DNA of 64,000 nucleotides from Collinsella tanakaei (GTDB lineage Bacteria; Actinomycetota; Coriobacteriia; Coriobacteriales; Coriobacteriaceae): NCBI RefSeq assembly GCF_021531055.1, contig NZ_JADYTL010000006.1, positions 62,001 to 126,000 of the forward strand, read 5' to 3'. Shown piece by piece: positions 50,157 to 58,746 of this stretch (position 1 is its first letter; each line of letters starts with the position of its first letter). The notes under the pieces were generated by a model. It saw only the letters and a program-made list of their open reading frames with translations, ran no database searches and was not told where the DNA came from. The position numbers and the translations under genes were made by a program.

Positions 50157-51011
50157 CTAACCGATCGTCAGCGATTCGTCGGGCAGCGTCGCGTGGCCGA
50201 TCTCCTCGCCGGTCCCGGCATCGATGACCGTGACGTCGAAATGCCAGTCCGTTACCCCGTCGAGTGCCTGAAGCGTTATGCACATGCCCGGGATGCCCAT
50301 GAACGCCTTGCCCGTGAGCACCGGCTTGTCCAGCAAGGCGGGCGCGATGGCGATGGTCATGCCCGTGCGGTCGTCGGCGATCTTAAGCGAGGCGACCTCG
50401 TCGGACTCCCGCAGCGACGTCACGTAGCCCTCGAGGCTGTCCTCGATATCCGATCGATAGTCCTCAAGCTGCCCGCCGGTAAAGACGAGCACCACGTCGT
50501 CTCCGTCCGCACGCGCTTCGAGAGCCGGGTCGGGGTCATCGGCGAAATCCGCCACCAGATCATCGGCCGTCTGATTCATGAAGGTGAGCATCGACGCCGT
50601 GAGGCGGACCTCGTGAACCTCATCGAGCGACGCGTAGAAATCGACCGTTGTCTCCCAGTTATACACGTCAATGGGAAATGAACTCTCCTCGTCAGGGAAA
50701 CCGATCCACTTGAGCACGATATCCGCGCCGACTTCGGGAAGCTCGTCGACGCCCCGTCCCGAGAAGCTCGCCTGTCCCTCCTCGCCTTCCGCAAAGGTGC
50801 CCCAGCCAACCGTCACGTCATCGAGCGGCTCCAGGATGCGCACCTCGGCGGTCTGCGCCTCATCGTCTACCGAGAGCACCCGCGCGCGTTCGCAATGTCC
50901 AACCGCATCGCCTCCAGTGCTCTGTTGCGAGGTGCAAGCGACTATATAAACCAGCAGGCCGACCAGACTCAGAACAGCTAGCAGGATGGATGCGGCAAGA
51001 CGGCGGTTCAT
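50157..51011 (-). CDS. Predicted lipoprotein or anchored protein of unknown function
   Basis: The 284-residue product begins NRRLAASILLAVLSLVGLLV and then YIVAC, a plausible lipobox, so it is probably exported and lipid-anchored. The rest is acidic and beta-rich, with a strand set AEVRILEPLDDVTVGWG near the N-terminus and no known domain. GGGAGGTCGC precedes ATG 51011. It converges with the MFS gene and borders the insertion-sequence region. Confidence 0.7.
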   Translation of the reverse strand: MNRRLAASILLAVLSLVGLLVYIVACTSQQSTGGDAVGHCERARVLSVDDEAQTAEVRILEPLDDVTVGWGTFAEGEEGQASFSGRGVDELPEVGADIVLKWIGFPDEESSFPIDVYNWETTVDFYASLDEVHEVRLTASMLTFMNQTADDLVADFADDPDPALEARADGDDVVLVFTGGQLEDYRSDIEDSLEGYVTSLRESDEVASLKIADDRTGMTIAIAPALLDKPVLTGKAFMGIPGMCITLQALDGVTDWHFDVTVIDAGTGEEIGHATLPDESLTIG

Positions 51012-51088
51012 GCGACCTCCCATCGATGCAGGCGCTTCGGATGAGGACTTGGCTCGATTGTAGACTATAGGACAAAATGTGTATCCGG

Positions 51089-51388
51089 CTAGTCCCAGTC
51101 CATCCGGTAGGGCTCCGAGGAATGCAGCTCCGACTGCACGATCGCGTCACCCCACCTGAGGATGGCGCCCTCCAGCCTCTCCCGCTCGCCCATACGCCCG
51201 TAGACCTCGGCGATGGAGCGGTCCGTCGGCATGGCGCGCAGGACCTCCGCCGGCGGCGGCGGGTCCGGTGAGTGCATGTAGCACCACCAGAAGATCGCCT
51301 TGACCCTCCGCTCGATCGAGAGCCCCCTGTGCTCCCTGAGCATGGCTCTGAGCTGGGCGTTCACCCCGCCCTCGATGCTGTTGTGATA
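51089..51388 (-). pseudogene. IS256-type transposase C-terminal remnant
   Basis: The last 95 or so residues of a transposase remain: NSIEGGVNAQLRAMLREHRG, then VKAIFWWCYMHSPDPPPP and AMPTDRSIAEVYGRMGE. This matches the variant Zn-binding IS256 (IS1249-like) transposases of actinobacteria. The frame is cut exactly where the IS3 element begins, and no other part of this element is found on the far side of the IS3 copy. Confidence 0.7.
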
Positions 51389-51411
51389 TGGCAACACTTT
51401 TTTGGACAGGG

Positions 51412-52221
51412 CTACGAGAGGACCAGGCCCGCCTCCCTGAACCCCGCCGGCGTCATGTAGCCGAGCGTCGAGTGCAGCCTGCAGTTGTCGTACCAGTCCA
51501 CCCGGTCGAAGAGCTCCGTCCTCAGCCGGTCCTCCGAGGCGAAGGCCCGCCCGCGCACCAGCTCGCGCCTGAGCACCCTGTTCGTCGACTCCACCACCGC
51601 GTTGTCGTAGGGGTTGCCGGGGCGCGACACCGACCTCCGTATGCCGAAGGCGTCGAGCATGGCGCCGACCTCGCCGTTGCAGAACTCCGGCCCCCTGTCG
51701 CTGTGGAAGACCTCGATGTCGGTGAGCGGGAACGCCACGTTCGAGAAGGCGGCCTTGACCAGCCGCGCGTCCTTGCGCCGGCCGCACGAGCAGCCGACTA
51801 TCTCGCGGCTGCAGGGGTCGACGAGCAGGCGCACGTAGGCGAGGTCGGCCGCGACGTGGGTGCGCGGCGCGTGGCCGTCGAAGGGCCTCGCCGGGACGTT
51901 CTCCGCCGAAGGCGGCCGGACGGGGCGGTCGCCGCCCCTCGGCGCGCGGCCGGAGCACGCGCTCGAGAGGCCGTTCCCCCTCATGATCCGGCATATCCTG
52001 CGCCTCGACGCGACGATGCCGGACCTCTCGAGGGCGACCTTCGGCCTCCTCGCGCCGTACCCGCCGCGCGACGCCTCGAACGCGCCGAGCACGTCGGGCT
52101 CGATCGGGTCGGGCGCCTTCGGGCGCGGCGGGCGCGCGAGCATCCGGTAGTACGTCGAGCGGGGCACGCCCGGGATCCTGCGCTGCGCTGATGCCGGGTA
52201 GCGGCGGGCGTTGGCCGCCAT
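51412..52221 (-). CDS. IS3 transposase OrfB (DDE integrase core)
   Basis: The 269-residue core has the catalytic triad in THVAADLAYVRLL (D), FHSDRGPEF (D) and NPYDNAVVESTNRVLRREL (E), with IS3 features GGYGARRPKVALERSG and CRLHSTLGYMTPA. The stretch after the first Asp is shorter than in most IS3 enzymes. It is normally made by -1 frameshifting from orfA at the AAAAC run near 52256-52262. ATG 52221 with AAGG upstream could give a separate product. Confidence 0.82.
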   Translation of the reverse strand: MAANARRYPASAQRRIPGVPRSTYYRMLARPPRPKAPDPIEPDVLGAFEASRGGYGARRPKVALERSGIVASRRRICRIMRGNGLSSACSGRAPRGGDRPVRPPSAENVPARPFDGHAPRTHVAADLAYVRLLVDPCSREIVGCSCGRRKDARLVKAAFSNVAFPLTDIEVFHSDRGPEFCNGEVGAMLDAFGIRRSVSRPGNPYDNAVVESTNRVLRRELVRGRAFASEDRLRTELFDRVDWYDNCRLHSTLGYMTPAGFREAGLVLS

Positions 52222-52226
52222 CGCCG

Positions 52227-52514
52227 TCACCTTCGTGCGAACATCGGCGCCGCTTGTTTTAGCGCATCGACCTCCATCCTGAGGCGGGCGTCCTCCCGCT
52301 CCAGCTCGATGGGGCGGTCCTGCTCGGGCGTCCGGTTGTCCGCGGCGGCGGTGGAGCCGCACGCGTGCACGCGGCGGATCCAGCGGTCGAGCGTCGACTT
52401 GCCGAGGTCGCACTCGCGCATCACCTCGGCACGGGGCTTGCCGGAGCCCACCAGAGCGACTATCTGCCTCCTGAACTCCTCGGTGAACTGCCCGGGGTGC
52501 TTCGGACCCCGCAT
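52227..52514 (-). CDS. IS3 OrfA (helix-turn-helix)
   Basis: A 95-residue DNA-binding protein: FTEEFRRQIVALVGSGKPRA, CDLGKSTLDRWIRR, then a heptad segment LEREDARLRMEVDALKQAAP. It overlaps orfB, and the tail contains the slippery CTAAAAC. Confidence 0.85.
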   Translation of the reverse strand: MRGPKHPGQFTEEFRRQIVALVGSGKPRAEVMRECDLGKSTLDRWIRRVHACGSTAAADNRTPEQDRPIELEREDARLRMEVDALKQAAPMFARR

Positions 52515-52605
52515 GGGGCCTCCCTTCCTCGAGGGGCCCTCGGACTCTCATCGATGTGTCCAATTAAGTATAGCCACATCAGCCATATCAGCCAATCCAA
52601 GGAAA

Positions 52606-52637
52606 GACCCAAAAAGAGACAGGCCTCTTTTTGGGTC
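52606..52637 (-). terminator. Terminator after the ROK kinase gene
   Basis: GACCCAAAAAGAG (52606-52618) pairs perfectly with CTCTTTTTGGGTC (52625-52637) over a 6-nt loop. Read on the minus strand it ends in TTTCC. It lies about 45 bp after the kinase stop codon. Confidence 0.7.
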
Positions 52638-52682
52638 AGTTTTACCCTATGTGACGCTATGTATTTCTATAATGCGCGCATG

Positions 52683-53591
52683 TCAGCGCGATTGCTCCAT
52701 GGCGAGGAAGTGCTCGTAGGCGCCGATGAGGTTGGCATCGTTGAAGAACCGACACGCCACGATATCCGTATCGGGGAATGCGTTGTCAAACGCGGCGTTG
52801 AAGCGCCGGTGTGCGTCCCTCACGCCCTCCACGAAGAGCGGGTTCTGGCTGATGCCGCCGCCAAGGCAGACGCGCTCGGGGTCGAGCCAGCACTGGATGT
52901 TGTGAATCTGAAGGGCAATCTCGTCGCACACCCGATGGAACACGCCGGCGACGACCTCGTCCCCGTCCTCGAGCCAGCCGAAGAGCTGCCGTCCGTCGCA
53001 GCCGTCGATTCCCTTTGCTCGGGCGACGCGCTCGCATAGGGATTTTGTCGAGCAGGCGGACGACCAAAGACGGTCGTTTGCAATGGGGTCGCAGACCCTC
53101 TCGGGCCAGGAGGTGAGGACCTTCGAGGCCTCCCCCGCAAAGAGGTGCGCTCCCCGCAGGACCTTGCCGTCGATGACCACACCGCCGCCGATGCCCGTCC
53201 CAAAGACAAGAACCACGCCGCAGTTAACGCCCTGGAGGTTACCGCGGGAGAACTCAGCGATTGCCGAGCAGCGCGCGTCGTTCTCTACCTCGATCGTGAG
53301 ACCGAGGCGCCGCTCCCACTCCGTCACGTCGACGTCGTAGTTGTAGAGCAGTGCGCCGCCCGTTCGGATGTACTTTCGGCGTGCGTCGATCTCTCCCGGC
53401 ATGGAGAGGGCCAGGCCCTCGACGTCACCTATGCGGGCGAGGATGCCCTCGATGGCCTCGAGGAACGGCTCGGGGTCGTGACTCTCCCCGTCGGGGGTGG
53501 GCACCTTCCCCTTGCCCTCGAGGCCCGGTCCGCACATGGTGCAGTACTTGATCGCGGAGCCGCCTACGTCGAGAACCGCCAGCTTCTTCAT
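52683..53591 (-). CDS. ROK-family sugar kinase
   Basis: A 302-residue ROK protein with ATP-binding start AVLDVGGSAIKY, VENDARCSAIAEF (catalytic Asp), GVVLVFGTGIGGGVVIDGKV and LGGGISQNPLF. The classic ROK CxCGxxGCxE zinc motif is absent. It phosphorylates a hexose, most likely the free glucose released by the GH1 enzyme, or acts on a related sugar. It is transcribed with the gntR-type gene 26 bp upstream. Confidence 0.88.
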   Translation of the reverse strand: MKKLAVLDVGGSAIKYCTMCGPGLEGKGKVPTPDGESHDPEPFLEAIEGILARIGDVEGLALSMPGEIDARRKYIRTGGALLYNYDVDVTEWERRLGLTIEVENDARCSAIAEFSRGNLQGVNCGVVLVFGTGIGGGVVIDGKVLRGAHLFAGEASKVLTSWPERVCDPIANDRLWSSACSTKSLCERVARAKGIDGCDGRQLFGWLEDGDEVVAGVFHRVCDEIALQIHNIQCWLDPERVCLGGGISQNPLFVEGVRDAHRRFNAAFDNAFPDTDIVACRFFNDANLIGAYEHFLAMEQSR

Positions 53592-53617
53592 GTCCTTCTC
53601 CTGTCCCTGCCTGCTGC

Positions 53618-54388
53618 CTATATGACGTTCACGTCGCGCAGCTCGGAGCGCATGCCGTTGCTGCGTGCGACGGAGAACTCGAAGGGCGTTCCGTCGTCGA
53701 GGAAGCCGACCTGGGAGATCTCGAGCAGGGGGGCGCCCGCGTCGAGCCGCAGGCGCCCGGCCTCCTCCTCGGTCGCGCCCACGGCGCGGATGATGCGGTG
53801 GAAGCTCGAGATCTTGAGCCCGAGCGTATCCTGGACGAACGAGTAGACGGAGTGGTAGAGCTGGTCGCGCTTGAGGCCGGGCGTTACGTCGATCGGCATG
53901 TAGGTGTACTCAATCGTAATTGGGTCGTCCTCAAGGCAGCGCACCCGGCAGAAGTAGTAGGTGAAGTCGTCGGGGGAGATGCTCAGGTGCCGCGCGACGC
54001 TCTCGGGCGGGTTCGTGACCGAGAAGTCGTAGACGACCGAGCTCACGCTCCTCCCGCGCGCGCTGTGCGAGGCGGTGAAGCCGATCGGCTGGTCGGACCT
54101 GGTGAACCCGAACGTGTCCTCCCGCGTGCCGTCCTCGCCCACGAGCAGCGGGTCGACGGCCCCCGTGTCGAAGAGCTCCGTGGTGTTCTTCACGTAGGTG
54201 CCCGACCCGCGCTTGCTCGCGATGAGGCCCCTCTCGGTGAGGATCTCGAAGGCGCGCTTGACGGTGATCTTGCTCACGCCGTAGCGGTCGCAGAGGTCCA
54301 CGACCGTCGGTAGCTTGTCGTTGGGCGCGAGGGCGCCGTCCTCGATGCGGCTCTGGATGTCCTGGGCAATCGTCTCGTACTTGAGCAT
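53618..54388 (-). CDS. GntR-family regulator (HutC/UTRA type)
   Basis: A 256-residue regulator. The N-terminal winged helix is YETIAQDIQSRIEDGAL, LPTVVDLCDRYGVSKITVKR and LIASKRGSGTYV; the C-terminal UTRA effector domain has ITIEYTYMPID and LEISQVGFLDDGTPFEFSVA. Such proteins often sense phosphorylated sugars. It is divergent from the GH1-PTS operon and should control it. GGGGAG precedes ATG 54388. Confidence 0.92.
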   Translation of the reverse strand: MLKYETIAQDIQSRIEDGALAPNDKLPTVVDLCDRYGVSKITVKRAFEILTERGLIASKRGSGTYVKNTTELFDTGAVDPLLVGEDGTREDTFGFTRSDQPIGFTASHSARGRSVSSVVYDFSVTNPPESVARHLSISPDDFTYYFCRVRCLEDDPITIEYTYMPIDVTPGLKRDQLYHSVYSFVQDTLGLKISSFHRIIRAVGATEEEAGRLRLDAGAPLLEISQVGFLDDGTPFEFSVARSNGMRSELRDVNVI

Positions 54389-54696
54389 GGCGGCTCCCCT
54401 CGTGCTTCCCGCGGTCCTCGACGCGCTCCGCGAACGGTCTTGTTTCGCCCGCGAGCGGTTTGATTTTGCGGCCAGGCAAGAGGGCGCGGGTTCGTGCGCA
54501 TTGCGCCCCGTCGGGCTGGTCGGCTGCAAAACCCCAGCTCATCGACGTGGTTCTCGTCTGACGTAATCCATTATCTTCCTTTGTCCTCGTCTTTGTCGGC
54601 AAAAAATCCGATACATAGAGAAAATAAAAGCGCTACAATTTAATCAACAAAGCGCGACAAAGAGCCGCGCAGGACGAGCGAGGAAAAGGAGGCATC
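54389..54696. promoter_or_regulatory. Divergent control region between gntR and the GH1-PTS operon
   Basis: The 308-bp interval becomes AT-rich near 54560-54650. TACAAT (54634-54639) is a likely -10 for the plus strand, with no good -35. AATAAAAGCGCTACAA overlapping it resembles a catabolite-control (cre-like) site with two mismatches. No clear GntR dyad was found by eye. Confidence 0.4.
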
Positions 54697-56097
54697 ATGG
54701 CAGAACTGACCTTGCCCAAGGACTTCTTCTTCGGTGCGGCGATGTCCGGTCCGCAGACGGAGGGAGGCTGGAACGTAGGCGGCAAGCTCGAGAACCTCTG
54801 GGACACCTGGTCCAACGAGGACATCGGGGCGTTCCACAACCGCGTGGGCTCCTACGTGGGCAACGATTTCATGCACCGGTACCAGGAGGACCTTGCCATC
54901 CTCAAGGGGCTCGGGCTCGACAGCTTCCGCACGTCGATCCAGTGGAGCCGTCTGCTCGACGCGGACGGCAACGTCAACCCCGAGGGCGCGGCGTGGTATC
55001 ACGAGCTCTTCCGCGCGGCGCGCGAGGCGGGGCTCGAGCCCTTCGTGACCCTCTACCACTTTGACCTCCCCACCTACCTCTTCCGCCGCGGCGGCTGGGA
55101 GAGCCGCGAGACCTGCGAGGCGTACGCGAACTACGTCGAGAAGGCGCTCCACGAGTTCGGCAAGGAGGTCCGGTACTGGTTCACGTTCAACGAGCCGAGC
55201 GTCGAGCCCGAGAACCGCTACTGGCACGGTGGCTGGTACCCGCAGCACCACAGCTTCCGCGAGGCCGTGGTGGCGCAGTACAACATCTCGATCGCGCACG
55301 CGCTCGGCGTCGCCCGCTACCGCGCGGCGCGCGAGGAGGGCGCGCTCCGTCTGGACGCGCGCATTGGCATCGTGTGCAACTTCAGCCCCTCCTACACCAA
55401 GGAGGACCCGAGCGAGGCCGACCTCGAGGCGCTGCGCATGAACGACGGCCTCACCACGCGCTGGTGGCTCGACCTCGCGACCAAGGGTAGCCTGCCCGCG
55501 GACGTGCTCGAGACCCTTGCCCGCCTCGGGACGCCCGTCCCGGCGCGCCCCGGCGACGAGGAGGTCCTGCGCTTGGGCGTCGTGGACTGGCTCGGCTGCA
55601 ACTACTACCAGCCCTGCCGCGTGCAGGCGCCGAGCCGCGACCGCGACGAGTGGGGCAACCCGCTCTTCGCCGAGCCCTACGTCTGGCCCGAGCGCGTCAT
55701 GAACGAGAGCCGCGGCTGGGAGATCTACCCCAAGGGCATCTACGACTTCGGCATGAAGTGCCGTGACGAGTACCCCGACCTCGAGTGGTTCGTGTCCGAG
55801 AACGGCATCGGTATCGAGGGCGAGTATCTCAACCGCGACGAGAGCGGCCAGATCCAGGACGACTATCGTGTCGACTTCGTGCGCGACCACCTCTCCTGGA
55901 TCGCCCGCGCAATCAACGACGGTGCCAAGTGCCGCGGCTACCACTACTGGGGCCTCATTGACAACTGGTCCTGGGCAAACGCCTTCAAGAACCGCTATGG
56001 CTTCGTCGAGGTCGACCTCATGGAGAACTACGAGCGCAGACCCAAGAAATCAGCCGCTTGGCTCAAGGAGGTCACCACGACGCACGCGGTGAAGTAG
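54697..56097 (+). CDS. GH1 6-phospho-beta-glucosidase
   Basis: A 466-residue family 1 glycosidase with acid/base TFNEPS (E166) and nucleophile FVSENGIG (E368). Near the C-terminus SWANAFKNRYGF keeps the serine and tyrosine that bind the substrate 6-phosphate in LacG-type enzymes, though the lysine is shifted one place. With a lactose/cellobiose PTS directly downstream, it should hydrolyse a phosphorylated beta-glucoside such as cellobiose-6-phosphate. GAAAAGGAGG precedes the ATG. Confidence 0.92.
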   Translation: MAELTLPKDFFFGAAMSGPQTEGGWNVGGKLENLWDTWSNEDIGAFHNRVGSYVGNDFMHRYQEDLAILKGLGLDSFRTSIQWSRLLDADGNVNPEGAAWYHELFRAAREAGLEPFVTLYHFDLPTYLFRRGGWESRETCEAYANYVEKALHEFGKEVRYWFTFNEPSVEPENRYWHGGWYPQHHSFREAVVAQYNISIAHALGVARYRAAREEGALRLDARIGIVCNFSPSYTKEDPSEADLEALRMNDGLTTRWWLDLATKGSLPADVLETLARLGTPVPARPGDEEVLRLGVVDWLGCNYYQPCRVQAPSRDRDEWGNPLFAEPYVWPERVMNESRGWEIYPKGIYDFGMKCRDEYPDLEWFVSENGIGIEGEYLNRDESGQIQDDYRVDFVRDHLSWIARAINDGAKCRGYHYWGLIDNWSWANAFKNRYGFVEVDLMENYERRPKKSAAWLKEVTTTHAVK

Positions 56098-56231
56098 GTC
56101 CTTGGTCCGGATTGGGAGGAACGGTCCCGGGCTCCCTCCCCCCTGGTTCGGTCATCGGATACGCGCCTCCCTGGAGGGGGAGCGCGATGGTACGACTAAT
56201 GTTTCCAACAGTTCAGTTAGGAGTGAAAGAC

Positions 56232-57614
56232 ATGGCCAACGGACAAAGCTTCCTCGACAAGTTCGCGGAAGTCTCCGCCAAGGTCGGCAACCAGGTGCAC
56301 TTGCGCAGCCTGCGCGATGGCTTCGCCACCATCATGCCGATCTTCATCCTTGCCGGCATCGCCGCATTGCTCAACAACGTGGTCTTCACGTTCCTGTGGA
56401 GCGCGGACCCGAGCAACCCCGGGCTCTTCCCGAACGCCGATGTGCTCGCCACGGCCCAGTACTGGGGCAGCTCGCTCACGCAGGGTGCGCTCTCCATCTC
56501 AGCCATCCTGCTATGCGCTATGGTGGGCTACAGCCTCGCGAACAACAAGCGCTTCGACAATCCCGTCTCATGCGTAGTGGTGGCGCTCGCGGTCTTCTTC
56601 ATCATGATGCCGCAGACGGTGGCTGCCAACCTTGCTACGTCATCGCCGCTCTACGTGGCCGAAGAGGTGACCACCGCTCAGGTCTCGAGCGCGTTCATCA
56701 CCAACTACACGGGTACCAACGGCATGTTCACCGGCATCATCATCGGCCTGTTTGCGCCCACGCTCTTCATTAAGGTCTCGGGTGTCGAGAAGCTGCGCAT
56801 CAAGATGCCCGAAGGCGTGCCGCCCGCGGTCGAGAAGTCCTTCAATGTCCTGATTCCGATGCTGCTTACCCTGGGCGCCTTCGGCGTGCTCTCGATGGTT
56901 CTCTACGCAGGCTTCAAGACTGACGTCACTGCTCTCATTAACACCTTCATCCAGACCCCGCTGCGAGCCCTCACCACCAACCCGATCGGCCTCGTGGTGA
57001 TCTACTCGCTCGGTATGTTCCTGTTCACCCTCGGCATCCACCAGTCCACCATCAACGGCGTGCTCGTCGAGCCCGTCCTCACGGTCGTGCTCGTCGAGGC
57101 CACGAGTGTATACAGCTCCGGCGGCATCGACGCGGTCATCGCCCGTCCGGACCTGTGGCTCAACATGAACACCATCAACGTCTACGCGCTCTTGGGCGGT
57201 TCGGGCTGTACGCTGGCGCTGCTCATCGCAACGTTCATCTGGGGCAAGTGGCGCCCCTCCCGCGAGGTGGCCAAGCTCGGCATCCTACCTGCCCTCTTCA
57301 ACATCAATGAGCCGGTCATCTACGGCTACCCGGTCGTGTTCAACATCCCGCTCATGGTTCCGTTTGTGCTCAACACCATCATCGGCATCCTCGTCGGCTA
57401 CTTTGCCACGGTCATCGGCCTCGTCAACCCCACCTGCATCCAGGTGCCCTGGACCACGCCAATCATTGTCTCGGGCATCCTGTCCACGGGTGGTGATATC
57501 CGCGCGAGCATTCTCCAGATCGTGCTGCTGGTAATCTTCACGCTGATCTACCTGCCCTTCATGAAGGCATCGGAGACCGCGCAGCGCAAGCAGTTCGAGA
57601 TAGCTCAGGAGTAG
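56232..57614 (+). CDS. PTS lactose/cellobiose-family EIIC permease
   Basis: A 460-residue membrane permease with about ten helices. Family features are LRDGFATIMPIFILAGIAAL, GIHQSTINGVLVEPV (substrate-site His) and PALFNINEPVIYGYPVVFN. It imports the sugar while EIIB phosphorylates it. ATG 56232 has AGGAG 9 nt upstream; an in-frame ATG at 56199 would add 11 residues. The preceding 134 bp contain several GC hairpins but no ORF. Confidence 0.92.
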   Translation: MANGQSFLDKFAEVSAKVGNQVHLRSLRDGFATIMPIFILAGIAALLNNVVFTFLWSADPSNPGLFPNADVLATAQYWGSSLTQGALSISAILLCAMVGYSLANNKRFDNPVSCVVVALAVFFIMMPQTVAANLATSSPLYVAEEVTTAQVSSAFITNYTGTNGMFTGIIIGLFAPTLFIKVSGVEKLRIKMPEGVPPAVEKSFNVLIPMLLTLGAFGVLSMVLYAGFKTDVTALINTFIQTPLRALTTNPIGLVVIYSLGMFLFTLGIHQSTINGVLVEPVLTVVLVEATSVYSSGGIDAVIARPDLWLNMNTINVYALLGGSGCTLALLIATFIWGKWRPSREVAKLGILPALFNINEPVIYGYPVVFNIPLMVPFVLNTIIGILVGYFATVIGLVNPTCIQVPWTTPIIVSGILSTGGDIRASILQIVLLVIFTLIYLPFMKASETAQRKQFEIAQE

Positions 57615-57633
57615 TCGCGTAGTTCCCCCTGCT

Positions 57634-57699
57634 CTCTGCGGACGGGCCATACCAGCTTGTCCGCGGAGGGACCCCCGGGAGGTGTCCCGAGGGGGTCCC
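57634..57699. promoter_or_regulatory. Two adjacent hairpins between EIIC and EIIB genes
   Basis: CTCTGCGGAC (57634-57643) pairs with GTCCGCGGAG (57659-57668) with one G-T pair. GGGACCCCC (57668-57676) pairs with GGGGGTCCC (57691-57699), with an inner GGGA/TCCC. No T-run follows. They probably protect or divide the mRNA so that EIIC and the soluble EIIB and EIIA are made in different amounts. Confidence 0.5.
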
Positions 57700-57774
57700 A
57701 TGTCAAGAAGCGGTGACCGTCATCTGGCGGTCGTCGGATGCAAGGACCGGTATGCCGGTCGGAAAGGACAGATC

Positions 57775-58074
57775 ATGAAGATTATGCTGTGCTGCAACGC
57801 GGGCATGTCCACGAGCTTGCTCGTCCAGAAGATGCAGAAGGAGGTTGCGGCTCGCGGTGAGGAGGTCGCAATCGAGGCGCGCCCGATGAACGAGGCCATG
57901 GACCACATCAACGAGGCCGACGTCATCCTCCTTGGACCTCAGATTGGCTACGCGAAGGGCGATTTCGAGAAGGCCGTCGAGGGGCGTATCCCCGTCGCCG
58001 TCATCCCGATGGTCGACTACGGTCGCATGGATGCCGCCAAGATTCTCGATGACGTCAAGAAGATGCTCGGCTAG
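57775..58074 (+). CDS. PTS lactose/cellobiose-family EIIB
   Basis: A 99-residue phosphocarrier. The phosphocysteine loop is IMLCCNAGMSTSLLVQKM, followed by AIEARPMNEA and ADVILLGPQIGY. GGAAAGG lies before ATG 57775; a longer frame to 57682 runs through the hairpins and is unlikely. Confidence 0.93.
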   Translation: MKIMLCCNAGMSTSLLVQKMQKEVAARGEEVAIEARPMNEAMDHINEADVILLGPQIGYAKGDFEKAVEGRIPVAVIPMVDYGRMDAAKILDDVKKMLG

Positions 58075-58091
58075 TCAGCAAGGAGGCTGAG

Positions 58092-58436
58092 ATGGAAGAC
58101 ATGAACGAGCTCGAGCAGATCTGCTTCGAGATGATCAGCTGCGTGGGCGCCGCCAAGTCCTGCTACGTCAACTCGATCGCCAAGGCCAAGGAGGGCGACT
58201 TTGCCACGGCGGCTGAGCTAGTCAAGCAGGGTGACGAGGCATACAACGGAGGCCATGGGGTGCACATGAAGCTGCTTCAGGCCGAGGCGTCCGGCGAGGG
58301 CAAGGAGACGCTGCCGCTGCTCCTCCTCCACGCCGAGGATCAGATGGCGAGTGCCGAGACCTGCAAGCTCATGGCGCTGAACTTCGCCGACACCTATCGT
58401 GAGCTGCTCTCCCTTAAGGAGAAGCTCAACGCGTAG
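58092..58436 (+). CDS. PTS lactose/cellobiose-family EIIA
   Basis: A 114-residue helical phosphocarrier of the lactose type. It has CFEMISCVGAAKSCYVNSIA and the phosphohistidine segment PLLLLHAEDQMASAET. It passes phosphate from HPr to EIIB. AAGGAGG lies 6 nt before the ATG. It completes the GH1, EIIC, EIIB, EIIA operon. Confidence 0.93.
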   Translation: MEDMNELEQICFEMISCVGAAKSCYVNSIAKAKEGDFATAAELVKQGDEAYNGGHGVHMKLLQAEASGEGKETLPLLLLHAEDQMASAETCKLMALNFADTYRELLSLKEKLNA

Positions 58437-58458
58437 ACGCAGCGGGGCGTGACTGACG

Positions 58459-58498
58459 GGCCGGGGTCGCCGAAGACGGTGCCCCGGCCTATTTCTGT
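58459..58498 (+). terminator. Terminator of the GH1-PTS operon
   Basis: GGCCGGGG (58459-58466) pairs with CCCCGGCC (58482-58489), with inner CCG/CGG, followed by TATTTCTGTCT. It lies 23 bp after the EIIA stop. Confidence 0.75.
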
Positions 58499-58545
58499 CT
58501 GGTAGCCTTTGGCAGGGCGATCCGTTTCCCTGATCGGGGGCCGCC

Positions 58546-58681
58546 ATGGACTTTGCGAATGTCGACAAGCGCCTGCTCTCGCTCGCCGGCGCCACCAAGG
58601 CGCTTCACGAGAAGTGGGGCTCGATGGTGTACTGGGTGGGTGGCCGGCAGTTTGCCTGCGAGCTCACGGTCGCGCTGTATA
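58546..58681 (+). pseudogene. Truncated MmcQ/YjbR-like gene
   Basis: ATG 58546 opens MDFANVDKRLLSLAGATKAL, then HEKWGSMVYWVGGRQFACEL, which resembles the N-terminus of MmcQ/YjbR (DUF419) proteins of about 115 residues. After about 45 residues the frame runs into the IS21 terminal repeat and stops. The missing C-terminal part is not found beyond the IS, so sequence has been lost. Confidence 0.6.
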
Positions 58682-58746
58682 TGTCAACTCAATAACGGGC
58701 CGCATCCCGCTTTAAAAACGGGCCGCCCTCCTTGCCGTCTCGCTGC

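Larger units (their letters stand above)
51389..52575 (-). mobile_element. IS3-family insertion sequence
   Basis: About 1187 bp bounded by imperfect inverted repeats: TGGCAACACTTTTTTGGACA at the left and, reverse-complemented, TGGCTATACTTAATTGGACA at the right (16 of 20 identical). It contains overlapping orfA and orfB on the minus strand. No direct target duplication is visible, which fits insertion followed by deletion or recombination of the flank. Confidence 0.8.

Noticed and set aside
51412-52563. Single 383-residue transposase ORF
   Set aside because: The first 100 residues are the off-frame reading of orfA. The real product is OrfB, or an OrfAB fusion by frameshift.
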